Origin: Ferruginibacter sp050611725
Lineage (GTDB): Bacteria; Bacteroidota; Bacteroidia; Chitinophagales; Chitinophagaceae
Direction of reading: 5' to 3'
NCBI RefSeq assembly: GCF_050611725.1
Contig: NZ_JBODJB010000001.1
Location: 2,046,001 to 2,110,000 of the forward strand
Length of the DNA stretch: 64,000 nt
Shown: positions 27,586 to 36,658 of the stretch, piece after piece
How the letters are laid out: each line of letters begins with the position of its first letter
Numbering within the stretch: position 1 is the first letter of the stretch
Notes under the pieces: generated by a model
Told to the model about the DNA's origin: nothing
Seen by the model: only the letters and a program-made list of their open reading frames with translations
Databases searched by the model: none
Made by a program: the position numbers and the translations under genes

Positions 27586-29109
27586 ATGAAACTAACCGGA
27601 GCAAATTCTTTAAATACATCGGTACCTCTAGGAAGTCAAAATTTACACGAGAGCTTCAATGATGAACATGAAGCTATGCTGAATTTATTGGCTGATAACA
27701 TTAAGCATGATAATTCTTTTTCATACAAGTTTTCGGATGAATTGATGCGTTTCATGAAATTCAGCGGATCAATGCTCTTGTCTTTTCCGGTTGGGTTGTA
27801 TATGCGTCAGAAGATTCGTAAAAATAAACGCCTTAATTATATTTTACAATTCAATGAACTATTGCAGGTTCGAAATAATATAGAGAAGGGTTCTTTTGCG
27901 TATGATACCTTGTTGTTTCGTCAGAATGCTTTTCAAATATTACAAAACAAGAGTCATCTTGCTAACCTTGTTTGTTTAGCAATTTTATTCGGAGATGAGT
28001 TCATTGATGGAATTGCTACAAGCTATGGGAAAGATAATATCAAAACTGTATTGAGTAATGAAGCGGTTGATTACAATCTTAGGTATAAAAAATCTGATAA
28101 AGGAATAGAACTATATTATGAATTTGATATTTGTAATGTATTGCCACAATCGATATTGGAGGAGATCAATCCTAAATACGAGATTACCTATAAAGCCTTT
28201 TACGAGCACCTTCAATTTTTATTAAGTGAGATGAATCTTCATCTCAATAAATTGAATACGGAGAAAGGGGTAGAGGCTGCTCAACTTATCTGTAAGGCCT
28301 GTAACAAGTGCTTCGACACCTATAAGGTTGATATAAACGCCTTTAATGAAAATTTTTCATTGAGCGATCTTTTACAATACCAAAAAACAAAAGATGATGA
28401 TATTATTCAGGTGTTGCTGACATTAAGAGCGGTTTTGCTTGACAAAAAACAACTGCAATTTCAGAAGCAATTTTCAAGCTGGAGCAGTATGGTACGTAGT
28501 ATGCAGTTGTATGATGATATGCAGGATGTTGCAGCAGATTGTAATTATCAAATGAACATTCTTTGTTTTTTTGCCAAGAATTATTTTGCGGATGAATGGC
28601 AATGGTTATTGAATCATAAAAGTCAATTGTTGAATTATCGGGGACTTCAATTGCATAGTGCTGTTAGTTTACATATGCCGGCAAGTTGTATGATGACAAT
28701 GCAGTTTGCACGGAATATTGCTCACACAAAATTGAGTTGGGTGCAAAGAAAAATTCAGAATTATTTATGGAGAAAGAATTGGCTTGGATTCAATAATGCC
28801 TTATTGAATCAAAAAACTTTTTGTCTTTCTGTTGTGATGGATAAAGAAGAGATCAGCATTCCGCTTAAGTTTCATTATATTGAAAAAATGGTAATGCAGG
28901 CTGATCATCAATTTATTTCTGATGATATGAAATGGGCTCATATAGTAGATATAGCTTTAATGGATGATCAATTACGGACATTTATTTTCGATAAAGTAAC
29001 GATCAAACAAAAGTATTTCTTAAAAAGTTGCTATCTCGAATTGCCGCTTAGAGAAAAAGCGACTTTGTCAAAAGCCATCTTGTCCTTAATAAACAATCCT
29101 GTAATTTGA
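27586..29109 (+). CDS. Class I isoprenoid-synthase-like protein
   Basis: From the ATG at 27586 the protein is 507 residues; the frame also runs nine codons further back to a TTG at 27559. It is all-helical and has two acidic motifs in the order and spacing of class I terpene/prenyl synthases: GDEFID (DExxD type, residues 136-141) and YDDMQD (DDxxD, residues 310-314). The local context of the second, SMQLYDDMQDVAAD, resembles the Mg2+ site of prenyl synthases. No signal peptide. This is more likely a terpene-cyclase-like enzyme than a chain elongator, because the GGKRxRP site is missing. The stop overlaps the start of the next gene (TGATG). Fold assignment is inference. Confidence 0.55.
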   Translation: MKLTGANSLNTSVPLGSQNLHESFNDEHEAMLNLLADNIKHDNSFSYKFSDELMRFMKFSGSMLLSFPVGLYMRQKIRKNKRLNYILQFNELLQVRNNIEKGSFAYDTLLFRQNAFQILQNKSHLANLVCLAILFGDEFIDGIATSYGKDNIKTVLSNEAVDYNLRYKKSDKGIELYYEFDICNVLPQSILEEINPKYEITYKAFYEHLQFLLSEMNLHLNKLNTEKGVEAAQLICKACNKCFDTYKVDINAFNENFSLSDLLQYQKTKDDDIIQVLLTLRAVLLDKKQLQFQKQFSSWSSMVRSMQLYDDMQDVAADCNYQMNILCFFAKNYFADEWQWLLNHKSQLLNYRGLQLHSAVSLHMPASCMMTMQFARNIAHTKLSWVQRKIQNYLWRKNWLGFNNALLNQKTFCLSVVMDKEEISIPLKFHYIEKMVMQADHQFISDDMKWAHIVDIALMDDQLRTFIFDKVTIKQKYFLKSCYLELPLREKATLSKAILSLINNPVI

Positions 29110-29804
29110 TGAAGCGTTTGTTAGTGCTCGTGTTTTCAATATTTTCCTTTGCTTCGAATGCACAGCATGCTTTCAATGCAGTTGTGATCGATAGTTTGGA
29201 GAAAATTGGGAATACTCAAACGCCTTCGAAGCATTTTGCAAAGCTATATCGACAGTCAATATTGTACACAAATAAACAATTGCTTACAAAGCCTGATAGT
29301 GTTCGACGATTTATTATTGGTTTCGAAAATTCATTTGCCTCGTTTTTTTTCAAAGCACATCAAAATTATATTGATCGAAAAGAGCAATCGCCTGTATGGG
29401 AAAAATATTATTCAAATAAAAATTTCAGTGAATTGCAATTTCAGTTCATTGGTATCAATGCTCATATCAACGGCGATATGGGAGAGGCATTGAAAGCAGT
29501 GTACACCTATGATACTTTAAAAAAATACAAAGACGAACTGATCGGATTTCAAAAGGCACTCAATAAATTATTTGACAGTTTTTACACAACTACAGCAAAG
29601 TATAAAAAAGTTAAAAAACTACATTTTTATACATTGGGTACAGATAAGCAACTTGGGAAAAACATCGTACTGCGTTGGCGTAAGCAACAAATTAAAATGG
29701 CAATGACATATTATCGAAATACAAAGAAATATAAACGTCTTTATCGGCGTAATAAAAAGACTATTCGAAAATATGATCGGTTGGCAGTAAAATGGATGAA
29801 GTAA
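29109..29804 (+). CDS. Secreted DUF5995-like protein coupled to the isoprenoid-synthase-like gene
   Basis: The start codon overlaps the upstream stop codon by one base (TGATG), so translation is probably coupled. The 231-residue protein has a signal peptide (1-18, ending SNAQH). The helical mature part contains the segment FIGINAHINGDMGEAL, the hallmark that suggests DUF5995, where histidine and aspartate could bind a metal. The C-terminal 50 residues are very basic (many K and R). With the preceding gene it forms a two-gene unit, perhaps making and handling an isoprenoid or related lipid in the envelope; the substrate is unknown. Domain name given with moderate certainty. Confidence 0.6.
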   Translation: MKRLLVLVFSIFSFASNAQHAFNAVVIDSLEKIGNTQTPSKHFAKLYRQSILYTNKQLLTKPDSVRRFIIGFENSFASFFFKAHQNYIDRKEQSPVWEKYYSNKNFSELQFQFIGINAHINGDMGEALKAVYTYDTLKKYKDELIGFQKALNKLFDSFYTTTAKYKKVKKLHFYTLGTDKQLGKNIVLRWRKQQIKMAMTYYRNTKKYKRLYRRNKKTIRKYDRLAVKWMK

Positions 29805-29807
29805 GCC

Positions 29808-30803
29808 TTAGCTTTCTGAAACAACGTCTGGTATCCCAACATGGTTAAAGCCATTTTCTTGTTGCGAAATTTCAGCTCTCAATCCTTTTTCTCTAAGCAT
29901 TTCACCAATTTTATTCACAAGAAAAATGGATGCTTCTATTTCTTCTTTTCTGATTGCAACACTTTCAATATTAAAACCGAATGGAATGTTGTTGGAAGAG
30001 CAATATTCAATTAATTCCGTTGCAATATTCAGTGCAATGTTTACTGATTTTTCAACTGTATTATCTGCAGTAGCAAGTTCTTCTTTTAAATTATCAGGAA
30101 TATGAATGCCCAACCATTCCATGAAATGAAGTGTTTTTGCAGAGCCGCAAACAGTTAGTGTAAAAATCAGGGTGGGCATTTCTATGCCGCTGGTTTTACA
30201 AGTTGCAGTAAGCGCCTCCATTGTTTCCCTTGCATATTCAATATTAAAAATGCATTGAGAAATAAAATATGAAACACCGCTGTTCATTTTATCAATGATT
30301 CTTTTGTCTTCATCACCTAATACGGCATGTCTTTCCGGTATGGTAACAGCGCCAACTACTGAATTTTCCTGATGCTTACTCCATACTTCATATGCTTCCT
30401 TAAGACTAGTTTTTACCTTATAGTCCGGAGTTGGTAAGCCTACAAATACAGGATAGAATTTATTGTCGGTAAGATCCTGCAACCATTGAGCTAATTCTTC
30501 TTTAGTAAATTTTCCAGCAGGTCTGTAGATGATCTTGGGGGTTTGTAAAGATTGTAAATGTTCGCTGGCAAATTTGAATGGATCCAGTGCATTTGAAAAA
30601 GGGAATGGTCTTTCTTCAGCAGTTCTTGCAGATTCGTCCTGCACATCATACACTACAAGCGCATCAATATCTAACGGATATAAACGAGTTAGCGTTCTCT
30701 CTGCAATAGCAGCTACTTTTTCAGCGGCTGTTTCTGCTTTAGGTGGAGTAATGCCGTATAATAAAATTCCTGAATCTTTCCTCTTGATCTTCTGTAAGAA
30801 CAT
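29808..30803 (-). CDS. Methylenetetrahydrofolate reductase-like (MetF-fold) protein
   Basis: This 331-residue cytosolic protein has the beta-barrel pattern of the MTHFR family: an N-terminal YGITPPKAETAAEKV, VVYDVQDESARTAEERPFPF and a C-terminal SNNIPFGFNIESVAIR. Canonical MetF proteins of about 290-320 residues reduce 5,10-methylenetetrahydrofolate to 5-methyltetrahydrofolate with FAD. The usual FAD-binding residues are not obvious here, and the N terminus differs from MetF, so it may be a divergent paralogue with another one-carbon role. It is convergent with the DUF5995-like gene, 3 bases apart, and has no methionine-pathway neighbours in the window. Confidence 0.65.
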   Translation of the reverse strand: MFLQKIKRKDSGILLYGITPPKAETAAEKVAAIAERTLTRLYPLDIDALVVYDVQDESARTAEERPFPFSNALDPFKFASEHLQSLQTPKIIYRPAGKFTKEELAQWLQDLTDNKFYPVFVGLPTPDYKVKTSLKEAYEVWSKHQENSVVGAVTIPERHAVLGDEDKRIIDKMNSGVSYFISQCIFNIEYARETMEALTATCKTSGIEMPTLIFTLTVCGSAKTLHFMEWLGIHIPDNLKEELATADNTVEKSVNIALNIATELIEYCSSNNIPFGFNIESVAIRKEEIEASIFLVNKIGEMLREKGLRAEISQQENGFNHVGIPDVVSES

Positions 30804-31023
30804 GCGTTTGAGTGTTTAAGGGTCGCAAAAATAGTCAATTATGAGGTATTCTTTGCTGTAAGATATAAGTAATTGACAATCAAAGATTATAATTGATAGC
30901 GGTTAGCTGTTTATCGCAAGAGATAGGTTCAAATATGCAAATAAGCATTGGCCTTAAAATCGCATCGTAATAAATTAATGTCTTGAAAAATTAAATAAAA
31001 CTATAATGGCGATCAGATTAATT

Positions 31024-31587
31024 TTAATTCTTTTTATCTTCTATTTCAATCTTATTAGATAGAAAATAATATGACTTAACAAGTGTATTAAAGGCATCTG
31101 TTGAACTGTTGAAACCTTCCTGTGTTCTGCAAGTTAAAATTATCATCGACCAGGATGAGCCGGCATCGATGTATGCCATTGCTTCAAAATTGCCGTAAGA
31201 TTTTCCTGATAGATATCGAACCTTAGCTTTGGTGCTGTCATTGATCTTAATATCATCTTTTACAACGATCTTAATGTCGGCGTAGTTCCTGATAAAATCT
31301 TTTCCGTCTTTTTCAATCAGGTCATCTATATTTTTATATCCGGTTTCTTCAAATATTCCCGATGTGGCATACATAACAGATTCTCCCTCAGACCATGATT
31401 CTCCTTCTTTGTAAAAGACAGCATGCAAACCCTGTGATACACCTGCTTGATTATCCAACACCCAGCCATCGGGTGCGGTTAACATGAAGGCATGGTTTTT
31501 TCCGTAAATCATGCCACTTTTTAGCGACTGACAGAAAATATTTGTAACAAATAAAAGGAGTGTAGTAATTAAAAAGAGTTTCTTCAT
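31024..31587 (-). CDS. Hypothetical secreted protein
   Basis: The 187-residue protein has a signal peptide (1-19, ending IFCQS). The mature part reads as a mixed alpha/beta domain with KNHAFMLTAPDGWVLDN near its start and SWSMIILTCRT near its end. This layout (a WVLD-type opening strand and a late aromatic strand) is like PsbP/DUF1795-type domains, but the match is weak. No catalytic motif. Expected in the periplasm. Divergent from the PepSY-like lipoprotein gene. Function unknown. Confidence 0.55.
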   Translation of the reverse strand: MKKLFLITTLLLFVTNIFCQSLKSGMIYGKNHAFMLTAPDGWVLDNQAGVSQGLHAVFYKEGESWSEGESVMYATSGIFEETGYKNIDDLIEKDGKDFIRNYADIKIVVKDDIKINDSTKAKVRYLSGKSYGNFEAMAYIDAGSSWSMIILTCRTQEGFNSSTDAFNTLVKSYYFLSNKIEIEDKKN

Positions 31588-31814
31588 AGTACAAATCTAT
31601 TTTTTTTTTACATAATGATAAATGCGAAAGTGTGAATAATGTAAATATTATTGAAAATGATGTAACAGTTACTGCTCTGCATCGATATACTTTCGCATTG
31701 GTTTTGTAAGGTTATTAAGTTTGAGTCGGGTTGGATTTCTATCCGGCCCCTCTTTTACCCTAATTAACTTTTTAAAATCTCTAAAATATATAAATAACCA
31801 AACTAAAAAAAATT

Positions 31815-32417
31815 ATGAAAAAGAAATTAATCGGTTTTGCGGCAATTATTATGACAATAATGACCAGTTGTAATAGTGCTGATAGCAAAACAGCTGAAGC
31901 TGATACAGTAGTAGTAAAAGAAAAAACTAAGGAAGTAACTACTGTGTACAAAACTGTAGAAGTAGCGCCGATCGTTCAAACAAAATTTATTGAAAGATAT
32001 CCTGCAGCAAGTGATGTGCAATGGGTAAGATATCAGGATGTGCCTGTAACAGACGCTGACTGGAATCTTATGGACTGGGCTTCTTTAGACACTACAGATT
32101 ATGCTGCAAAATATGTAATTGATAAAAAAGATTACTGGAGTTGGTACACACCACAGGGTGAATGGATATCTACGGTATCGACTATAGAGTCTACAGAAGT
32201 GCCGGCGGCAGTAAACAAAACACTTCAAAGTCAATTTCCCGGTTACACTATTACATTTGTAAACAAAGAGAATTACAAAAACAAAACAGCGTATAAAGTT
32301 AAACTGGAAAAAGGCGATGATAAGATGAAAGTAGTAATGGATGAAAATGGAAGTATAATGAAGCAGAAAGGAGAGGAAGACGGACAAAAAATAAAGATCA
32401 AAGACAAAAGTTTATAA
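31815..32417 (+). CDS. PepSY-like (BLIP-fold) lipoprotein
   Basis: The 200-residue protein has a lipoprotein signal with lipobox MTSC (cysteine at residue 19). Residues 50-125 and 125-195 each contain a PepSY-like unit (FIERYPAASDVQWVRYQ; LQSQFPGYTITFVNKENYKNKTAYKVKLEKG), matching the putative beta-lactamase-inhibitor-like PepSY family that is common in Bacteroidota. These domains are thought to bind or inhibit peptidases, or act as small periplasmic binding domains. An inverted repeat GGGTTGGAT/ATCCGGCCC lies in the leader at about 31728-31749. The gene ends 18 bases before a strong bidirectional terminator. Confidence 0.7.
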   Translation: MKKKLIGFAAIIMTIMTSCNSADSKTAEADTVVVKEKTKEVTTVYKTVEVAPIVQTKFIERYPAASDVQWVRYQDVPVTDADWNLMDWASLDTTDYAAKYVIDKKDYWSWYTPQGEWISTVSTIESTEVPAAVNKTLQSQFPGYTITFVNKENYKNKTAYKVKLEKGDDKMKVVMDENGSIMKQKGEEDGQKIKIKDKSL

Positions 32418-32435
32418 TAATTATAGTTGTCTAAT

Positions 32436-32468
32436 ACAAAAGCACAGATCAGAAATCTGTGCTTTTGT
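32436..32468. terminator. Bidirectional terminator
   Basis: A perfect 14-bp stem, ACAAAAGCACAGAT (32436-32449) / ATCTGTGCTTTTGT (32455-32468), has a five-base loop. It separates the convergent PepSY-like and YdeI-like genes. Confidence 0.8.
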
Positions 32469-32501
32469 TATTTAATTTAAAATATTGATGATTTAATTTT
32501 G

Positions 32502-33095
32502 TCAATCATTTAGGCCTTTTCCTTTGAGGATTTGGGGTATACATTTTTTAATTCTCGATTCCCTTGTTTTAGATTGTTTAGGTGCAGAAAAATAAAGAAG
32601 GTATGCTCTTTGTCTACCCGGAGTTAATGCATTAAACGCTGTTTTTAATGCAGGTGTCTTATTTAATATGGTTTGAAATTCTTCGGGAATAGCATATTCT
32701 GCAGTCTTCTTTAAAGTCACTTTCAAGCCGGCTTTTTCTACCTCGATAGCTTCAAGGATATATGTTTTAAGTATTTTACTCAGCTTAATTATTTCTTTTA
32801 CATTGGTAAACCGAATCTGACGGGCTGCCTGTACTTGCTGTGTTTGTTGTATAAGTATTTTTTTTGTGTCCTTTAACAAAGCCCCTTTAAAAAATAAGAA
32901 AGCACAATATTCTTTGAATGAATGTATTAAAACAACATTGCTTTTGTCTAATGTGTAACATGGGCAACCCCATTTCAATTCTTCAGTCAATCCGCAGTCA
33001 AGAGCGATCATTCTTAGTTGATTGATCTCTTCCTTCCATTTTTTTTCTTTGCTGAAATAAAAATCAACCGAAGGGTTCATAATATTCTTTGTCAT
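32502..33095 (-). CDS. YdeI/OmdA-like protein (DUF1801-type N terminus)
   Basis: The 197-residue cytosolic protein combines an N-terminal DUF1801-type domain (EELKWGCPCYTLDKSNVVLIHSFKEYCAFLFFKGALLKD) with the C-terminal YdeI segment AIPEEFQTILNKTPALKTAFNALTPGRQRAYLLYFS, ending in an R/K-rich helix. Bacillus YdeI is linked to cell-envelope stress and antimicrobial peptide response; the biochemical role is unknown. An alternative start five codons downstream is possible. It lies 13 bases after the DUF4256 gene on the same strand, so both are probably one operon. Confidence 0.85.
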   Translation of the reverse strand: MTKNIMNPSVDFYFSKEKKWKEEINQLRMIALDCGLTEELKWGCPCYTLDKSNVVLIHSFKEYCAFLFFKGALLKDTKKILIQQTQQVQAARQIRFTNVKEIIKLSKILKTYILEAIEVEKAGLKVTLKKTAEYAIPEEFQTILNKTPALKTAFNALTPGRQRAYLLYFSAPKQSKTRESRIKKCIPQILKGKGLND

Positions 33096-33108
33096 AGTGC
33101 TATCTTTT

Positions 33109-33675
33109 TTAAACGCTTAATGAACCACGGAATCCTCTTGCTGCATAGTACGATTCTGCTCCATTGTGATAAAGAAAGACTGTATTGTAACGACGATCGC
33201 AAAAGAGGGCGCCACCCAATTTTCGAATATCCGGAGGTGTTATTATCCAGCTGGATGTTTTTGTATCGAAACTGCCTAATTGTTGTAGCGCTCTGTATTG
33301 TTCTTCTGTTAATACTTCAATACCCATATCAGCAGCCATTTCAATGGCACTGTTTTCAGGTTTGTGTTCTTTCCTTTTTTCCAGTGCTTCATGGTCGTAG
33401 CAAACACTTCTTCGGTTTTTCGGACTTTCCGCAGAGCAATCATAAAAAATATATTCGCCTGTTTTTTTATCCTGACCAACTACATCCGGTTCGCCGCCGG
33501 TTTCTTCCATTTGATTCAGTGACCATAACTTTTCAGGATTAGCCTCCAGTCGCTTGTGTATTGCTTCCCACTCAAGGTTTTTATGACGGCTCTTGTTTTT
33601 CTCAAAACGGGTTTTTAATGTGCTTAGTAGTTCCTTGCGTTGTTCTGTAGACAACTTCTTAATTATCTTACTCAT
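33109..33675 (-). CDS. DUF4256 domain protein
   Basis: The 188-residue soluble protein matches the DUF4256 family pattern: ETGGEPDVVGQDKKTGEYIFYDCSAESPKNRRS in the middle, followed by EMAADMGIEVLTEEQYRALQ, then FCDRRYNTVFLYHNGAESYYAARGFRG at the C terminus. No signal peptide or membrane segment. Function is not known. It is the first gene of a likely two-gene operon with the YdeI-like protein (13-base gap). Such DUF4256 genes are often lone accessory genes of patchy distribution. Confidence 0.85.
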   Translation of the reverse strand: MSKIIKKLSTEQRKELLSTLKTRFEKNKSRHKNLEWEAIHKRLEANPEKLWSLNQMEETGGEPDVVGQDKKTGEYIFYDCSAESPKNRRSVCYDHEALEKRKEHKPENSAIEMAADMGIEVLTEEQYRALQQLGSFDTKTSSWIITPPDIRKLGGALFCDRRYNTVFLYHNGAESYYAARGFRGSLSV

Positions 33676-33845
33676 ATTTTATTGTCTGTTTACTTAAATA
33701 GTATCATATAATAAGCATAATACGAATATACTTGATATGAGTTGGATGAAGAAAACTTTCAGCTATTGGTTACAGAAAGTTTGCGAATAAAGAAAATAAA
33801 GATTAAGTTTAATTTGTCTTACACAATCACCTTATCAATCTTAAT

Positions 33846-36140
33846 ATGAAAAAGATTTCCCTTTTATTATTTAGTATGTTTATTGTAGTAGTTGCTTATT
33901 GCCAACTGCAACTGAAAGAAAATTACTCAACTTCAACCAACCATTTTGCAAATGATCTGAATTTTAGTAAGGATAATAACTATCTGGTTGTAGTGATAGG
34001 TTTTTCTGCAGATGTTTATAAAAAGAGTGATAATGGTTTTGCACTGCTTCAAAGTTTGCCCGGTTGTTCGGGACAGGCTATTCATGCCGGTATCAGCGAA
34101 GATGGGAGTTTAGTTGCATTTGGTGCATTTGATCGAATTACATGTATTCATCAAAGGGAAGGTGATAGATATAGTTTGTTACAAAAGCTACCTTCTTCAA
34201 AATCGTCCGGTTATGGAGAAGATCTTATCATGCGTTTTACCGGGAATGATAAGTTAATGATCGTAGGTTCTGATGGAACAATACGTTTTTATGAAAGAGA
34301 AGATAAAGAGTTCTCATTGGTTAAGACAATTCAGAATAAAGGCGGATTGGAATTTGGCAAAGCGGCCTTATCGCCGAATGGTAAATTGCTTGCCACCATT
34401 GATGCAAATGGAAATCTGTATTGCTGGGATATAACAGCTAGTGATGCAGTACGTGGAGCCGCAAGTTTGAAAAGTAATAGATATGTAGGCAAGCTTGATA
34501 TTGCAGACAATTACTTGCTTGCAGCAGCTTGCGAAGACTCATTAAGTGTTTATAAAGTTTCAAAAGGACTTGATGCAATTAATACATTCTGTAAATTCCC
34601 GACTGATAAATACAGCACACTTGCATTTAATCCTACCGGTGATTTTATTGTTACCGGTAATAAAAAAGATCAGCTGGAATTTTTCAAGATCGTAAAAAAT
34701 GGAGAGCCGGTGTCGCAGAACATTGTTTCGGATGCAACATTAAATTATGATTTTACATCTTGTCATTTTAGTCCTAATGGAAAATGGGTGGCGGCAACAA
34801 GTTCCGGTGCAAGAAGATTGAAAATATTTAGTGTGGAAGGAGGACCAAAAGGAGCTCAGGTAAAAGGAAAGCCAATGGATAAGCCTGTTGCAAAGCATAC
34901 AAAGTCTGGAGCGGATGCAAAAGGCACAAAGCCTGAGAAGATCGTAAAAAGTACAAAGCCTATAGTGTATGCAAAAAATTCAAAGTCATACGCATTTCCA
35001 AGTGCGGTGAAGAAAGGCTCAAGAAAAATGTCTTTTCTCTCTCGTCCTGCCGCCAATGGCACAGCCAAACAGTATTTTTTCAGAACATTTGATTCTACAG
35101 CAAAGAATAAATTTAAAGTAATCGATTCTATTGTAGATCTAAGTGTAAAAGGGAAAGCTTTACTAAAAATATTTGCCTACGAGTATACTATTACAGATAC
35201 AGCTGTTTTTTCACAGTGCCTTTACAACTCTTTTGGCGATTGTTTGTATCCCGAAAAAGAAATATTGTTTAAAATGCCTAAAGCCGGAGAAACCGCTAGT
35301 TGGGTAGTTACAAAAGGCTATTCAAGAAGTAATCTAACGGCTCAGTTTATTTCCGGTACAAATGCAGACACTTTGTTTGTAGAAGAAAAAGGTGCCGGTA
35401 ATTTTGTTAAACGTTTATACTATGTTCCTCCAATGGGGCTTGTTAGGGAAGAAGAAGGATTTTCGAATATTGCACCGGGAAAAGGAGGAATTGTTGTTTC
35501 GTTTTTGGCCGATCCTGAAGTAACTGCAAAGTGGGTACAAGCCGCCGGTAGTGTAAGTAAATTAACCTTCGATACAGAAACAAACAGAATTACAAACGAA
35601 TTACCCAATTCTAAAAGAACAAACAAAACGGCTCCTGCAAAACAGCCTGTTAACGATAAAGTTGAGCAATCGGAAATAGACAAGAAATCTAAAGAAGTAC
35701 ATTCGATTTATACGTTACAAGATGCAGTTCATCGGCCAAAAATAAAAATGCTTCTGAAATATCTTGAGGGAAGTATGAAAATGGATAGTAAAGGTAATTT
35801 TAATCGCAGTAGTTGGTCTTATTATTCAACACAAATAAAAGATGTCTACTGCAAAGAATTATTTGAAAATATTAAGACATATAAAAAGCAATTGGAATCT
35901 TTATCCCTTGCAAAGGGAGAGAATGAGCTAAATGACAAACTACTAACATATCTCTCATCAGCAAATACTTTCGTAACATCATGTGGTGTTTGGGCCGATG
36001 CTATTAGTGAAATCGATGCAAGTGATAATACAATATCAACAATGCTTGAAATACTGGAAACAAACTCCAATAAAATGGTAAAAGATGACAATGATGTTCT
36101 TACATTTATAAAGCAATATAAAAACAGAAACAATCTTTAA
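33846..36140 (+). CDS. Secreted WD40-like beta-propeller protein with helical C terminus
   Basis: The 764-residue protein has a signal peptide (1-19, ending VAYCQ). Residues about 30-330 form a WD40-like propeller with repeats of the type FSPNGKWVAATSS and LSPNGKLLATIDANGNLYCWD. A lysine-rich linker (about 335-390) follows, then a beta-rich domain (390-590), a second charged linker, and a helical tail (620-764). No enzyme motif was found. It is probably a periplasmic or surface scaffold. The gene stands alone: 170 bases separate it from the DUF4256 gene (divergent), and it is convergent with the next small gene. Confidence 0.65.
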   Translation: MKKISLLLFSMFIVVVAYCQLQLKENYSTSTNHFANDLNFSKDNNYLVVVIGFSADVYKKSDNGFALLQSLPGCSGQAIHAGISEDGSLVAFGAFDRITCIHQREGDRYSLLQKLPSSKSSGYGEDLIMRFTGNDKLMIVGSDGTIRFYEREDKEFSLVKTIQNKGGLEFGKAALSPNGKLLATIDANGNLYCWDITASDAVRGAASLKSNRYVGKLDIADNYLLAAACEDSLSVYKVSKGLDAINTFCKFPTDKYSTLAFNPTGDFIVTGNKKDQLEFFKIVKNGEPVSQNIVSDATLNYDFTSCHFSPNGKWVAATSSGARRLKIFSVEGGPKGAQVKGKPMDKPVAKHTKSGADAKGTKPEKIVKSTKPIVYAKNSKSYAFPSAVKKGSRKMSFLSRPAANGTAKQYFFRTFDSTAKNKFKVIDSIVDLSVKGKALLKIFAYEYTITDTAVFSQCLYNSFGDCLYPEKEILFKMPKAGETASWVVTKGYSRSNLTAQFISGTNADTLFVEEKGAGNFVKRLYYVPPMGLVREEEGFSNIAPGKGGIVVSFLADPEVTAKWVQAAGSVSKLTFDTETNRITNELPNSKRTNKTAPAKQPVNDKVEQSEIDKKSKEVHSIYTLQDAVHRPKIKMLLKYLEGSMKMDSKGNFNRSSWSYYSTQIKDVYCKELFENIKTYKKQLESLSLAKGENELNDKLLTYLSSANTFVTSCGVWADAISEIDASDNTISTMLEILETNSNKMVKDDNDVLTFIKQYKNRNNL

Positions 36141-36150
36141 AATATGTGTT

Positions 36151-36576
36151 TTACCAAACAGCTTTATTTTGAATACGTCTGTATTTAATTGATGTAGCAG
36201 GTGAGCCGAAATATCCGTATTTAATTTCGATATTGTTTTCATCGATTGGGTTTACGTAACAATTATCCGGAGGCCATTTGATGATCACCCCTGAATTTGA
36301 TACCATCGAAGATGAATCTTGTCTGAAAAATTCGAAAGAATTATACACAAGGCTGGAATCTGATATGCTGCCTAAGTAAAACCTTTTTTTATTAAAGTAG
36401 AATTGGATCTGATGTTTTGAAGAATCCTGGCTTTCCCAAATACCTAAAAACTTTTGCGGATCTATCATTATTGTTTTTGGTAAATAGGAGAGAGCATTTG
36501 CGGAGGAATCTGTTTCAGTTTGTGCATAGGTAGATGACAAAAGCATAAACAGTATTATGGTGAGGCATAATTTCAT
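36151..36576 (-). CDS. Hypothetical small secreted protein
   Basis: The 141-residue protein has a signal peptide (1-18, ending TYAQ). The mature part contains FLGIWESQDSSKHQIQFYFNKKRFYLGSI, a GxW opening with alternating strands that resembles small lipocalin-like proteins, then ENNIEIKYGYFGSPATSIKYRR. Function unknown. It ends 11 bases from the convergent propeller gene and lies 82 bases downstream of the stop-to-start gap of the beta-helix gene on the opposite side. Confidence 0.5.
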   Translation of the reverse strand: MKLCLTIILFMLLSSTYAQTETDSSANALSYLPKTIMIDPQKFLGIWESQDSSKHQIQFYFNKKRFYLGSISDSSLVYNSFEFFRQDSSSMVSNSGVIIKWPPDNCYVNPIDENNIEIKYGYFGSPATSIKYRRIQNKAVW

Positions 36577-36658
36577 ACAAATAAAATTAATGGTTTAAAC
36601 TATTGTTGACGCTTTAACCAGATGCCTTTAGAGTAACAATTACATAATCAATCGTACA

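Noticed and set aside
33018..33542. 174-codon plus-strand frame
   Set aside because: It lies antisense to the DUF4256 and YdeI-like genes, which have strong family features.
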